From Lineus longissimus (taxonomy: Eukaryota; Nemertea; Pilidiophora; Heteronemertea; Lineidae), in NCBI RefSeq assembly GCF_910592395.1, contig NC_088309.1, positions 6,822,501 to 6,886,500 on the forward strand: a stretch of 64,000 nucleotides of DNA. The letters are read 5' to 3'. The first letter of the stretch is position 1; every line of letters begins with the position of its first letter. A program made the position numbers and the translations under genes. A model generated the notes under the pieces. That model saw only the letters and a list, made by a program, of their open reading frames with translations, was not told the origin of the DNA and ran no database searches. Below, piece after piece: positions 48,746-61,560 of the stretch.

Positions 48746-49989
48746 TCATCGAGAAAAGACGATCCGGGTGACGAAATAGACTGCTTAGGAGAGTAGGCTA
48801 TTCAGTGAACTCAAAAATAATTTGACGTTTTTGTTGACATGAGCCAAGAATTGGACTGACCAAACTGATGTCAGCCTTATGCTGACTATGCGATTAGGGG
48901 TGGGCGTTCTTATGCTACCATTCTCGAATACCAGAGTGAGTCGTATGCTCCTCCCCTCGCACGTACACTGCCGAGTGTTGCCCTGAAGTTTGATGTGCTA
49001 CATGACTATACTTGTATATTACTCCGTAGTGAGTACATGTAGGTAAAGTGCGGTCTTGTTTCAAGCAGGATATAATGAAGGAGATGTTTACAAGTCTACC
49101 ATGGCCCTGACCTTGGTCTTGTGCCATGTAAATAAACCAGTCTGAACTTCCAACGAACCTTTGCTGTTTTACAACAGGTGGTTTACAGATCCTTACATGG
49201 CGCCAACGTCAACGTTTCAAATAATACTGAAATATCGAGGTCTGCCCTTGGATTGTTTTAAATTTTGGACCAGAATTGATGCTATTTTCAAGCATCTGAG
49301 GTAAATTTTGAGAGCGAAACAAAAATGGCACGCTTTCTAGCCGCACTTGGGCACTCAATCCATTTTAAGCAGAAGTTTGTCTCCACAACGCTTCCCTCAT
49401 GTACCCATCGCTGTGACGCGCGATATTTCCCGCCAAAACACTCCGCGCCGAAAGACGCAGTCGATCATTCTTGCCGCTGACTGAATTCATTTTATACCGC
49501 ATATTGAATACCGGCATAGACTTCTCTACCGGCAGAATATGTGAGTCATGCCGATACCATACGTGTACTCAGTACATTTGCAATATTGAATGAAGCCACA
49601 CCATACTATAGTGCAATGAAAAATAGTCGTGGCGGTAAATGACAAGTGACGTCATTAATCTGATGCAGGCAGACGATGACGCATCGTGTTAAACTCGTCT
49701 TCAGTCTGCTGCTAAATGAATTTCACGTATCAACGGTGCATATTTTTTGAGATATCAGATGTTTGGTGCGAGGTTGTTCAGATATAATTTATCACAGAAC
49801 AACATTAATTCTCAAGGCCGTGGGAAACGCGGCGGGTGTTCGAAATGCTAATTGAAAATCAATGAGCGCTGTAGTCAATTTTTCTGTGCTCACCACTTAA
49901 AATGCGAAGTTGCAAATTCAAAACTGCATGGTTGCTACGCACTAGACTCCCAAGTAGTCCATTGGGTCATGCTAATTAATGTCCTGGGC

Positions 49990-50028
49990 GGGACAGGACG
50001 AGGCCGGTCCATTGCGTCCGGAGTGTAC
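49990..50028 (-). repeat. CTCCGGACGCAGTGG-family right end
   Basis: On the minus strand: gtacactccggacgcaatgg followed by accggcctcgtcctgtcc. Faces the 48705 copy, delimiting 1,324 bp with no transposase-like ORF but with a TGACGTCA palindrome (about 49650). Confidence 0.75.
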
Positions 50029-53000
50029 TATACGCACGTGTTCTTGGTATAGTAGGCCTATAATTCGCAGATGTCGCACAGGCTGTATATTGCTTATTTC
50101 GTCAGCCTGAACACGGAGTGACCTGATCGACGCTGACGTCACGACATGCATCAAATTATTGTTATATATATATATGATACATGGTTTCATAATATCATGA
50201 GGATGATAATTAATATTCTCGTGATTTGATGATATATAGAGTGCTTTGTTTACAGCCATTCCTTAATTGGTTAATTGGCCCTGTTGGATAGTAATGGTCA
50301 CGGGACTTTTAGAAAAATTATTGATACAGGTATATACACTTGATAATTCATTACAAGTTAACCTTGTGCCCCATTTATTATTGATTATGTATGTGATGTG
50401 CTATAAGAACTGATACGCACCACCGCATCGTTTTGGACGCATGACACATATATGTACCTTTTTCAAATCTCTTATGTCAGCAATATACATTATCAAAGAT
50501 TTATCAGAACCAGAATCAGTCCTTATGCAATTTTTGGCAATTGTGCCATAAAGTGATGTCACGACCCGATGACTTACTTATACATGTATATATAATCAGG
50601 TGTTTACTGATAATGGACCATACTGATAAAAGCAAAAATCGTTAGGCCCCATCCCATTATGATTGTTGGTTATGCGTCAAAACTTAACCTCAATATTGAT
50701 GCCAGCAGTTTGACGGATGCGCGGAACTATCTTTGAAAGACAAATTGCAGAGATTTGAGACGAACAAAACGATACCTCTTTCACGAGATTGGCTTGAATG
50801 TCTCAATTCAGTCCAGCATTCTACGCCAGAACCAATGATTCTGATTATCAATTAACGAGGCTGACTTAGTCGAACCCATTGTATTGTATTTGCCAGATAC
50901 ATCACATGCTTCTTCTTCTTCTTCTTCTTGATTGAGATCCTCCCGTTATGCGAGAAACCCTGCTATTACGGCAGGTAGAGTTCTTGAATATTACGAAAAA
51001 GCTTCACAAGAGAAGAAGAGGAAGCCCTTTCTTTAAGATTTTGCGTCTTGAAGGGTGGGCCCGAGTTGGCCCTATATGATGACAGTTCATCAGTCGGCAT
51101 GTCAGTTGGTAAAACATGTGGGTTCAACGTGAACAATTTGTGTTTGGGTCAATTTGATCTGATTGACGGAGTATTGGGATCAATTCCAATATCCGGTCAC
51201 CACCTAGAACTTTCCTCAAATGCCGAGCAAGGACAATCGCGCGCGGTTCAGCCGCAGGGCAGGACCAATTTTGACCGATGTGGTATGGACTGCGTTTTAA
51301 ACTTCGAAGGCACTTCATCCGCCGAGTTGGCAGTGTCACTGATACCAGACTGCTGATATCTCGCCCTTCTCAACAATTAAGGGATGAGGAGTTAACAAAA
51401 CCACTTTATTATGATTTCATGTTTCTTGTTTTGCTCTGACGGCAATCTACCTTCCCAGCACTGCGTTTTCACTCTCTCAATTGATCAATATTTTTGCCCT
51501 CATGTGCCTTTGGCTTCCTAATTTCGATCAATCATACTTGCATTCCAGTTGCTAATAGTTGTTCAATATTTTTATGAACTTGGAGTTCGATCGTTCGGTT
51601 ACACAATAAGAACTTGTCTGACCTTCTCAGCACATTCCTTAAGTTGGGGGCGGCCGCCAAATAAAAAGTTCGATGTCCATATGATTTCATCACAGCTGAA
51701 AATATCATATGGTTTTGATGACCAAATCGTGAGGGGGCATCTCATTACACGAGGTTCTCTCCTTTCAGGCCGTTGGCATGTTGGATCCGTGCCGAGAGAC
51801 CTAACGTCATCTTCCTCAATGGCCGGTTTAAGAGTACATTTCATGATTTTCTGAATAATTTCGAATGGAATACCACAACATTATACTGACTGTCGATATA
51901 TTTCTGACACGACATCAACACTTTGATGAAATATCGATATAAACATAAAACCAGGTCAGTCTTTGACAGAATGACTTTGTCAATCGACCCTCAGTCATGT
52001 CGATTGTGCTAGCGTCACATCACTCATAACACACTCAGACAGTGGAGTCATTCTCCTCAGTCTAAGGACATAAGTCCTGTTAACGTTTACCAATTAAAGT
52101 CTACAGACTAACTATATCATCCTGGCACCAGTGGTTTTCAATATACTCCGCGTCTCGATTATATTTATATATGTATTTGACGTAGGATTAAAAAAAGGAC
52201 CTGGCAAAACATCGCGTATATCAGGACGTGATACCTATACATATATTCAAATCAGCCACTACAAAAACGAAAAGATTAATACTTGGGTGGAAACCATTTG
52301 GTGTAAATTTGATATTCTTTTATGTATAGTACATACTTCTATACGGTGCAAATATTGATATGGTTTGTCTGTGATGGTAAGAAACAGTGATGAATACTCA
52401 AGTCGGTTATACAGTACTAAATCAGTCCTTCTCATGATGGATGCCGTCATCATCCGTCACCAAGTGAACCACTCCTGCCGCATTGCTTGTTTTTAGGAGG
52501 ATCAGTTTCATTTACTGATAGCACCTACCATGCGCGCCTTGATGAGAAGAGTGTGTGTATGGCACATATTTTGTGAAGATGGTACGATGGTCATTTTATT
52601 ACATTTATTACATTTATTGGAGAATATTCTGGATATATTGGGTAATGTAGGTTGAAAACATCTGATTGATGTCGATCAAATAATGAATACTGCATCATTC
52701 TGTAAAAGCGTATTCATAATAAAAAGTACTGAATGGCAACATTGACCGGGCGACCTGCCAAAACACACGGAATTTAAAGAATTGGGTTTGGTAAGCAAAG
52801 CATTATCCTAGTCAATGCAAGCGGTCATATGAGTACTTAAACACTGAGCCTCAAATACAGAATTACCCGAATGGTTTATATGCCCTGAATGCGATGTATA
52901 GGTCTATGTTTACTTCATGACGTCAAAGAAGAAATCAAATCGAAAATGTATTTGTCAACTTCGTTCCTTGATATCAAGAATTCATTTAAAAAAACCTTGA

Positions 53001-53035
53001 TATGTAATTCCTACTTTGTGTTACGTGTAGTGACG
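50029..53035. other. Intergenic, no gene recognised
   Basis: AT-rich; a (CTT)n run at 50908-50929 and a short (AT)n run near 50162. The ORFs around 51.05-51.36 and 51.55-51.85 kb have no recognisable features and overlapping ORFs on the other strand. Confidence 0.3.
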
Positions 53036-54050
53036 TCATTGCATTATCACTTCATCAACATGCCATGAAGGTGAGCTTGGATTTTTTTGCTGTCCAAGTG
53101 TAACACAGAACATGTTACTTCCTTGAGGTATCATATCATCACGTCGTGCAGAAGCATCCTTTGAAATGCTAAAGGTGAATGGAGAAAGGTACTCAACCGG
53201 TAGCTCTAAAGGCATCTTCTGGAACCACAAGGAGAGAGAAACACACGATATAGATACGTTATACGCGTTATACAGAATAGACTTAAAGGGAGGCTACATA
53301 CAGGAGCCAGATTAAGTTTGACGAAGTCGGCGATAGGTGTCCTTACTATTATTATTCGACACCAATCACGCTTCCACAACTTAAATTTTCATCACCAAGT
53401 CACCATACTGTTCCCTGTGTGCACTGTTACCCGGAAACAACCTTTTGGATCTTCAAGACCCTGCCTATATAGAGCCTCCCTTTAAGAAAGCGGGCGCATA
53501 CAGCATCAAGTAACATGCAGCGTGAATGGTTGGTGAAAAAGTCAAATGTCGGCGGATGAATACCGCCAATTTGGTCAACCATGACCCTACTCATTATTGA
53601 CAGGAAACTCATTCATAATGAACTTTGCAACAATTACGATAGCTTATTAATAGCATTTTCATCCTACTGCGGCATAGCCATGCATCCTCGCATTTAGCCT
53701 GTTGATATTTGTCGATAACGAAAGCAGTGGAAAAATGGGACGACTGCCATCAGGACGCTTTTTAAATCGATATTTTCACAGATCTAAGAGGACTGGAGAT
53801 ACCTGGCTCTTGCCTATGGCCTCCCTTTGAAGTGATTTGTGTCTGTAACTTGAGGTAAATTTGATCACATCTATCACAGCGGCATGCGGCGTTTTTGATA
53901 GCCCATTTTGATCAAACATGGCCCGTTCGACAAGCGTTGGTAAAGAGCCAATAGCAAATTGGTATCGTTTTAGCGTGGGCAACTGCTCAGGCAGTCTTTC
54001 CCAACACGTTGTGAAGATATCGCTCCATCCACAAGTTATGCTTGTACTCT
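53036..54050 (-). CDS. Candidate last two exons of an unidentified gene
   Basis: A proposed internal exon at 54050-53803 (acceptor ttcgttgag, donor CAG|GTATCT) joins in phase 0 to a terminal exon 53218-53036 (acceptor gtggttccag, stop TGA). The joined product reads like protein: CGWSDIFTTCWERLPEQLPT, YQFAIGSLPTLVERAMFD, AAVIDVIKFTSSYRHKS, then MPLELPVEYLSPFTFSISKD and a C-terminus ending HVDEVIMQ. About 143 codons are covered, and upstream exons should lie to the right. I do not recognise the family. Evidence is phase agreement and amino-acid texture only; an intervening open stretch (53427-53600, minus) does not fit in frame. It could be a diverged gene, a pseudogene or chance. Confidence 0.35.
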
Positions 54051-54260
54051 CTCAACGAAAGTGAATACACACCTCTTTTACGATTACCGGTAATGTGTTT
54101 CAAAGAAAGAAGAAAAAAGAGGTAAAGAATTACCTTGTACCAAAGAAATGATGTCGAGATCGTCACCATAACGCTATGCGGGTGATCCACGGACTCCAGT
54201 CAAGCTCGGCTCCCGTCTTGTTTCTCCAAGACTCGCCGTATAAATGTTCCCGTCAAGCAC

Positions 54261-54410
54261 TCCAACCAAGTTCCCGTAAATAGAACTTTCTGATATGATG
54301 ATGATAACGAAAATGATGATGTCCCGTCGTTTTCTATGACGTCACTTCACGTTAGTCTCCGAACATTGCATCAGAACCTCTCTATTTACGGGAACATCGC
54401 GGGAGTTGGA
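54261..54410. repeat. Short inverted repeat around a tgatgatgata-rich centre
   Basis: Left tccaac..gttcccgtaaataga..ttctgat (54261-54294) and right its complement (54410-54370), allowing a 5-bp length difference. About 150 bp overall; MITE-like. Confidence 0.6.
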
Positions 54411-56380
54411 TAACTATTCTATGCCGGATCTTTGATTGGATACCTCAGCAATATTTTCAGATTGACCTTATGGTTGTATGATGGGCCATCACATTAGACT
54501 TCATTTCATACACTTCAGTTGGTATGTTTACTTTCGACCAAGACTGTACATCGTTTCTGCATTGTTCACCTACTTATTCACCAGACGTAGCAGACGAGGC
54601 GGATGTATACATAAACAATCATATTTCTTTTTCGGCGGATGTGGTTTTGAACAGGCGACATGCCAAACTCTCGTATACATGTATATCATTAGTTTTTCAC
54701 CTAATTGATCCATAGATCCATGCATACATCTTTTAATAGACTTCTGTAGGCAGAGACAGTGTCATCATGGCGTCATAGCTTCTGCATACCGTTCTCTTAA
54801 ATGTTGACTTCGCTAAACTGATTCTATAAGAGCGCAATATTTCCTCAGTATATTGCAATTTTCTGATTTAGTTTATACCCTATGTTGGGCAGGAAGCATA
54901 AATTTGGTCAAGCAATTCCATCGATGCACCGCGGTCCAGTCCGTTTCGAAAATGCTGTACGTTCTAAAGATGACTTCACCGCGCAGTAAATGTGCACAGT
55001 TAGCAACGTCATCCTTTAATAAATGACCAACCACATTATTGGCGCCTCATCACAGTGGGCACTTGATACCACCAGAGAACTCCAGATACATGGTAACTAG
55101 CAAATTGCCGAAAGGAAATTCTTTCTACGTGTCAAAGTCTAATTTTAGATAATCAAATATTTTCTAAAGAAACAAGTTTCGATTTCGCATCCTTCACATT
55201 CTTCTGTGTGGGAAGGTACACATTGTAACTTAGGCCTATGTCAACCAGGCACCTTTTATGCATTATCAAGTCTAGTTCCAACTTGCAAGACCAGGGTCTG
55301 TTATTTCCGTTTCAAGATATCCAACATGTCTGTTGGTATGGACTTGGATTCATCAAGTATTTCAATTGTCACCTAAAATGTGGGGGATAATGTGACGAAT
55401 GAATCACCGATTTTTACGTGACAGTTCGCCAGGGAATGGCAATTGTCATGCTTTACAGAATTTGTGTAGCCGAAAAAGAACATCCCTTATTTTTAATAGG
55501 GAAGAATGCCCGCCCAATACAAGGCCCTTTTTTCCCGCGCTTGACTCAGTATCAAAGATTGTCCGAAATTGCTGCACGACTTATTACGGAACGCTACGTA
55601 CACGAGTCTAGATAACTGCGGCTTTTTTCTGCCCAATAGCTGAACTAAGAAGGTGAAGATGTAAAAGTATCGGCTACTGGTCGTGCGAAATTCACTTTAA
55701 GATGCATCCTCACTCACAAGCCGAGATTTATGGGTCCCATTGGGTCACCGACCCCACTCATGTTCACCATCGTCATCCACTCAGTTACACATTTTATACG
55801 CACAATAGTGAAAAAAGACATCGTTGGCATTCCACCATACATACATTGCTGTGAAATTATTTTCTGCTGAAACTTGTTGCAACATGTCCCATGATATGTG
55901 CGTAAATATCACGCAATATCTATTGAATAAAAAGTGGGAGTAATTGGGAGATAAATTGTAATTACATTATCAAGGGAGACAACACAATTTGATGACACTT
56001 GTTTCTTAGTGTGGTGAAATGATGGATTGATTTCGGCCACAGACTTGGTTTAAAAAAAAATATATTGCGTCAGTTATTTCGACCAAAAACGAATTGTCCT
56101 TCACACGAACCTGATAAACAAGACGTGTCATAAAGTAGGCTATGTCACAGATTGCCTGTCAAAACAAAACAAATGAAGGGATTTTTAAAAGCACGATAGG
56201 GAAATCTTTCCAAAATGGCGAAGCATGCAGCTACTTAAAATGCATATTTTAGCGAATTACTTGTAAAGTCTCAAAACATTATGATTCAGTTTTAGAAAAT
56301 AACTTTGACAAACATATCCCTTCTTACCAAGGCCTTCTTACTAAAGGTAGCATGGCCTGGTCACCGACTTCTTAGGAAGC

Positions 56381-56435
56381 AGGGGCGTATAGCTAGCGGT
56401 GGGGGGGACAAGAGGGGCAAAGGCCCCCCGTCCTC
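56381..56435. repeat. Probable DNA-transposon terminus (GC-rich)
   Basis: caggggcgtatagctagcgg, then a run of G, caagaggggcaaaggcccccc. The cagGGGCGTAnnnAG start followed by G/C-rich sequence recurs as a transposon end in many invertebrate genomes. No partner end was found. Confidence 0.3.
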
Positions 56436-58014
56436 AGAAGTAAAAAAATGTGCATAAATCCACTGGTCTGTAGTCCCAATACACTCCTACGCAGTGACAT
56501 GTTATAAGCCTACTTGAGCGCCGCTACTGCTTTAGGAGTGTAGAGGCCTCAAATCACAAGAGCACAACGCCACAAAGACTATAATATAACTTTTCTGGCA
56601 CCCCTATATCAACATATTGACTTCGACTTCGAAATAAACAAGTTACTGTTAATAAACATGATTTTGAATGAACAGCATGTTGGTGGAGCATCCCTTCTGG
56701 TGCTCATTGCCAAGGAAAATAATTAAATCTCAGCAATGATGTCATAATGTTTACGAACATATAAAACGATATGGTAAACAAATCAGAATGGAATGCAGAG
56801 CATTCATCAAATCCCGGATTTAAAGTATTCAATACTCAACGATGACGTCAAACTGAAGTCAACAGGTTTTCACTAACAGGCGATAGGCCCATAAAACTTC
56901 TATAAATCAAACATGGGAGTGATGATAATATGTTCCCAGATTGTAAACAAGTACATATAGGCCGATAATCAGGTATAAACGAGTTGCCCAATTTACGGCT
57001 TCAGAGTTGATATAGTGCGTACACTGATATTATCAAAATATGATAACATTGCTATGTTGTAAACAGTCAAGTAGGCCACGCCATGTCTTTTTAATTTTGT
57101 TCTAGATACATACAAAAATCAAACAACCAATAAATTTTTTTTATATACTTGTACAAAATATATATTATTCGACTCGACCTGACGGACGTCGCACAATGCG
57201 TACCGGCTATAGAGTGGTAACGGCTCACCGTATCGGGTCTAATCATTGAGGTGTCCATGACTAAGTCACTTTGATAAAGTTCTTAGTTAAAAGCAAAAAT
57301 ATTCTTTTGTCAATTTCAGCACAATGATCGTTTGAAAACAAACTTTTGCGGACATTTTTACAGCGCATAACGGATTGTGTACACCGGATGTGAAGGCAAG
57401 CCGTACCCAAATGGTGTCTTATTGATGAATAATATGAAAAAAAACCATAAAAGATTCACAACGCATCCTGGTGTGTTCAGGTCTTAAAAAAGTAGACGAG
57501 CGCTCATCCCATTCATACCAGTATAAAATGTTTCCTGTTCATTCATGGTACTGCGACGCTCACTGGTTGAATGGTTGGCATCGTCGTGATGATCTTGAAG
57601 TGTGTCTGCCTATAGGCTAAAAGGCGCAACACGAGGTCGGCGATATCATTCAAAACTTTTAGCACTGGTGTGTGACCCATTTTCATTGATAAAGCTCAAT
57701 CTTTTGTTCCAATTTGGGACAGAGACCATTGGGGCCCACGAAGGTAACTCTCATGCAACCTTTATTATTGTATTCATTTGCATATATCTTTTCAAATGTA
57801 TGACATGCCCTAGATATTCAAGTAAAATAATCCATCCCCGCTGTTTTTTTCACTGGAAACGTGATGGGACATTTTAGAAGTCCCGTTTGGGGCTGGCCGG
57901 ATCTTTCCATTCGACCACATTTATCAATCAGCAAGACACTGTCATCGTCTATAATCATAATTTCCAAGGCCCTTAAATTTTCCAAAATGTGACTTTCAGT
58001 TAATGTGCGCAGCA

Positions 58015-58420
58015 TTAAAAAGACCTGAAGGAGACATGCTGCACCAGCCACCGGTTGTGAAAGACAATTAGAGGCGACACCTCCTACTTCACCAGCCAAA
58101 AGCGGTGAAAGACAGAGGACAATACCTCCTGCTACACCAGCCAAAAGCAGTGAAAGACAGTGGACAATACCTCCTGCTACACCAGCCAAATGCGGTGAAA
58201 GACAGAGGACAATACCTCCTGCTACACCAGCCAGAAGTAGCGAAAGACAGAGGACAATTCCTCCTGCTACACCAGCCAGATGAAGTGAAAGACGGAGGAC
58301 AATTCTCCCTGTTACACCTGCCACCGGTTGTGAAAGACAATTAAGGACTAAGTCTCCTGTTTCACCAGCAATAGATTGTAACAAACAGTGGAACAAGTTG
58401 TAAAAGACAGTGGGCCAAGT
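58015..58420. repeat. 45-bp minisatellite, core array
   Basis: Units start at accagcc near 58091, 58136, 58181, 58226, 58271 and 58316, exactly 45 bp apart. Consensus parts: ctcctgctacaccagcca and gtgaaagacagaggacaat. Because 45 is divisible by three, several frames on both strands stay open (15-residue repeats), which explains long ORFs here without implying a protein. Confidence 0.92.
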
Positions 58421-58785
58421 TGCGAAAGACAGGGGACTACTACTCCTGTCACAGGTTCTCCTGATTCCTCCTGCCTCGGGAAAGTGAAAGAAAGATGAGA
58501 ATTCCTCCTGTTACACCAGCCACCGATTATGAAAGACAATTAAAGGCAAAATCTTCTGTTTCACCAGCAATAGGTTGTAGGAAACAGTGGAACAAGTTAT
58601 AAAAGTACGTGGACATAGATGTGAAAGACAGTGGACTATTTACGATGCTACACCAGTCATACGCTGATAAAAAAATAAGGGACTATAAGGGAACTTGTGA
58701 TCATAAAAAATACAGAGGACAATTCCTCCTGATACCTCAACGGTTATGAAAGACGAGGGAAGACGTATGGAACAGACATAACGTC
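58421..58785. repeat. Degenerate and higher-order part of the minisatellite
   Basis: 58321-58430 and 58511-58625 are diverged copies of a block about 190 bp apart (gaaagacaatta, caccagcaatag, cagtggaacaagtt). The 45-bp units decay here. Confidence 0.7.
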
Positions 58786-58960
58786 TCATGGGAAACTTGG
58801 TCTCTTTGATTGCAGAGAAGACATCACGTCTCAGAGACATTCTCTATGAACGTGAAGAAGACAACGCGTCTGAAGGCCATGGTGGTGTGCAGGATGAGGC
58901 ACCGGATCACCGAGACGCTGTTGTGAAGAAGATCGACGTCATGTCTAAAGGACAGCCACT
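58786..58960 (+). repeat. Second minisatellite family (cacgtctc unit), plus orientation
   Basis: Units with gaagacatcacgtctcagag and gaacgtgaagaagacaa; same family as 59540-59930 and, inverted, 60860-61560. Confidence 0.75.
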
Positions 58961-59525
58961 CGTCGTGAAAGACAGGGACTTTATTCCTCCTGCTCCACCA
59001 GCCAAAGGTAGTGAAAGACAGAGGACAATTCCTCCTGCTACACCAGCTAAGGCTATGAAAGACAAACCCAGGGCTTACGCAATGCATAGCCCTGGGTAAA
59101 GTTGTGTAAGACCTAGAAGTATTCTTCCAGCAACATCAGCCACAAGTTGCGAAAGACAGGGGACTCCCCCCCCCCCTGATGCTCTGGCCCCAGGTTGATA
59201 AACGCAGGGGACTATTCTTCCTGCTTCACGAGCCACAAATTGTGAAAGACAGGGGATTCCCCATGCTACACCGGCAGCGAGTTGAAACACAGGGACTATT
59301 CTTCCTGCTTCACCAGCCACAAGTTGTGAAAGACAAGGGGCCGCTACACCAGCCACAGGTTGTGAGAGAAGGGGTGCAAAGATGTGAAAGACAGGGGACT
59401 ATTTCTCCTGCTACATCAGCTACAGGTTGGAAGACAGAGAACTATTCCCCATGGACCATGAGTTATGGAAGACAGGTGACTATCCATGGCCTGTTCCTCC
59501 TGCTATACATCGGCAATGGTTATAA
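58961..59525 (+). repeat. First minisatellite family, diverged block
   Basis: gtgaaagacaggggact, ttcttcctgcttcaccagcc and similar units, about 45-60 bp apart, including a C10 run near 59167. Confidence 0.75.
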
Positions 59526-59935
59526 AAGATGAGGGAAGACGTATGGAACAGACAAAACGTCTCAAGGACAAGTTGGTATCTTTAAATGCGGATAGGACAT
59601 CACGTCTCGGAGACATTCTCTATGAATGTGAAGAAGACAACACGTCCCACGTCTCTGAGCCTGGAGGAGAGATTACATCTCAGAGACGGTGCTGTGAAGA
59701 AGACGTCACGTCTCAAAGCCACGATCGTCTGTGTGAATGTGAAGAAGACAGTATGTCTCAAGACCATGGGGTCTGCATAAATGTGCAAAAGACAGCACGT
59801 CTCGGAGACAAGTTGGTATGTGAGAATGTTGTGAAAAAGCAAGTCTCACTGCCATGGTCTGTGCGAAAGGGAAGACTACAGCACGTTTCTCGAGAGATTA
59901 TTTATATAAATGTTGAGAAGTCAGCCAGTTCCCGA
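59526..59935 (+). repeat. Second minisatellite family, plus orientation
   Basis: cacgtctc/tatgtctc motifs near 59600, 59704, 59750 and 59793 alternate with gtgaatgtgaagaagaca; period about 43-46 bp in the regular part. Confidence 0.8.
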
Positions 59936-60860
59936 GGCATGGTGATCATGGTGGCTGATGTAGCAGGAGGAATAGATCCCTGTTGTCATCAACCCATGCC
60001 TGGTAAAGGAAGGGAAACAGTCCCCGGTGTTTCACAACTTGCAGCTCGTGTAGCAGGAGGAATTGTGCTCTGTCTTTCACAACCTGCGGGTGGTGAAGCA
60101 GGAGAAATCGTCGCCTGTCTTTTAGAACTTGTGGCTAATATGGCAGGAGGAATAGTCCCTGTCTTTCAAAAATTGGCCTACTGTCTTTACAACTTGATTT
60201 CTTCCAACATTATGCTGCTGAAGCAGGCGTTTTATCTCCACAATTGTCTTTCACAACCGGTGGCCGGTGTAGCAGGAGGAACTGCCACCTGTCTTTCACA
60301 ACTTGCGGGTGGTGAAGCAAGACAAATCGCCGCCTGTCATAGAATTCGTGGCGGGGCATGAGGCAGAAGGAATGATCCCTGTCTTTCACAACCTGGTCTA
60401 GCATGTCCACTATCTTTTACAACTTGGTCCACTGTTTAGCCCCTAATTGTCTTCCACAACATGTGGCTGGTGGAGCAGTTGAATTGTGCTCTGTCTTCCA
60501 CTTCTAGCGGCAGGTGTAACAGTGGGATTTGTCCCCTGTCTACCACAACTTAGTACCTGGTGGCTCGTGTAGAAAGAGATATCGCTCCTTTTTCCAAAAA
60601 TTTGTGGCTGGTGTAGCAGGAGAAATTGTTCCCTGTCTTTCACAACTGGTGGCTGATGAAGGAGGAGGAACCTGTGGTCGGTGAAGCTGGGGGATTGGCC
60701 CCCTGCCTTACTAAGTCCCCTTTCTCTCACAACCAATGGCTAACAACTTGTGGCTGGTGTAGCAGGTGGTGTAGTCCCCTGTTTCTAACAACGTGTGGCT
60801 GGTGTAGCAGGAGGAATAGTCTCCTGTATTTCACAACCTTTGGCTGGTGCATAGCAGGGG
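59936..60860 (-). repeat. First minisatellite family, inverted orientation
   Basis: The block reads gtagcaggaggaatagtccc and ctgtctttcacaactt, the complement of the 58.0-59.5 kb arrays. The turn in orientation is at about 59930-59950. Pieces of the higher-order block (acaattgtctttcacaaccg) are also inverted here. Confidence 0.85.
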
Positions 60861-61560
60861 GAATACATGTCTCAGAGACGTACTGTCATCTCCATATTCA
60901 TAGAGATCACCTTATCCCTGAGACAGACTCTCTTTCTCACATTCATACTAACCACCTTAGCCTTAAGACGTGTTGTCACCATATTCCCACACACCACCAA
61001 GTCCTTGGCTTTGAGATGTGTTTTCTTCAACACAGACCACCATAGCCTTGAGATGTGCTGTCTTCTTCAGATTCATACAAACCGCCATGGCTTTGAGACG
61101 TGTTGTCTTTTTTTACATGCTAAGGTCTCTGATATGCGGTGTCTTCCCCACATTCCCACACACCATCATGGCCTTGAGACGTATTGTCTTCTTTATACGG
61201 ACCACCGTCAATGAGACGTGCTCAATGTCTTTTCCATACTTACACAGATCACCATGTTCTTAATACGTCGTCTTCTTCTCATTTATCCAGATCGCCGTCT
61301 CAACCTACGCCTGGTAGAGGATGGGACAGCTACATATGCGGTGTCTTCCTCATATTCATACACACCACCATGTCCGCGAGATGTTCTGTCTTCTTCACAT
61401 TCATGTCACTGAGAAGAGACGTCTTCTTAGTCCGCGTTCAAAGAGACCAACTTATCCCTGAGACGTGATGTGATGTCCAGTTATGCCATACCCATACACA
61501 CTTGTACTCGAGATGCGCTGTCTCCTTCGTTACAGACCACCCGGTCCCTGAGACGTGGGG
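60861..61560 (-). repeat. Second minisatellite family, inverted orientation
   Basis: gagacgtgttgtctt, cacattcatacaaaccacca and ggccttgagacg units, complement of the 59.5-59.9 kb family, about 45-60 bp apart. Confidence 0.85.

Larger units (their letters stand above)
54051..58014. other. Intergenic, repeat-bearing
   Basis: Contains a short inverted repeat (54261-54410) and a likely DNA-transposon end at 56381-56435 (caggggcgtat, then a G-rich run and ccccccg). No further gene recognised; a short plus ORF at 55418-55615 is unexplained. Confidence 0.3.

Noticed and set aside
48705-50028. Autonomous transposon between the best-preserved inverted ends
   Set aside because: No transposase-like ORF lies between them; the ends may belong to separate insertions.
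51048-51854. Two ORFs of about 100 codons
   Set aside because: Non-ATG or weak starts, ORFs of similar length overlap on the opposite strand, and no motif was seen.
53427-53612. Minus-strand open stretch (IGGIHPPTFDFFTNHS) between the two unidentified exons
   Set aside because: Looks protein-like, but its frame cannot be joined to the flanking exons through visible GT-AG sites.
55418-55615. Plus-strand frame with LYRICVAEKEHPLFLIGKN texture
   Set aside because: Short, no ATG at its start, no convincing splice sites and no known family; it may be an exon remnant.
57818-58396. 192-codon minus-strand frame with hydrophobic 15-residue repeats (LAGVAGGIVLC)
   Set aside because: The repeat is the translation of the 45-bp minisatellite. 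Plus-strand and other-frame ORFs cover the same bases, and no promoter, intron or family resemblance was seen.
58015-58420. CRISPR-like array
   Set aside because: Units are contiguous 45-bp tandem repeats without unique spacers, in an animal genome; a minisatellite explains them.
59486-60361. 291-codon open frame on the plus strand
   Set aside because: It runs through two minisatellite families and across the orientation switch. Units of 45 bp without stops keep frames open on both strands; no protein-like domain is present.
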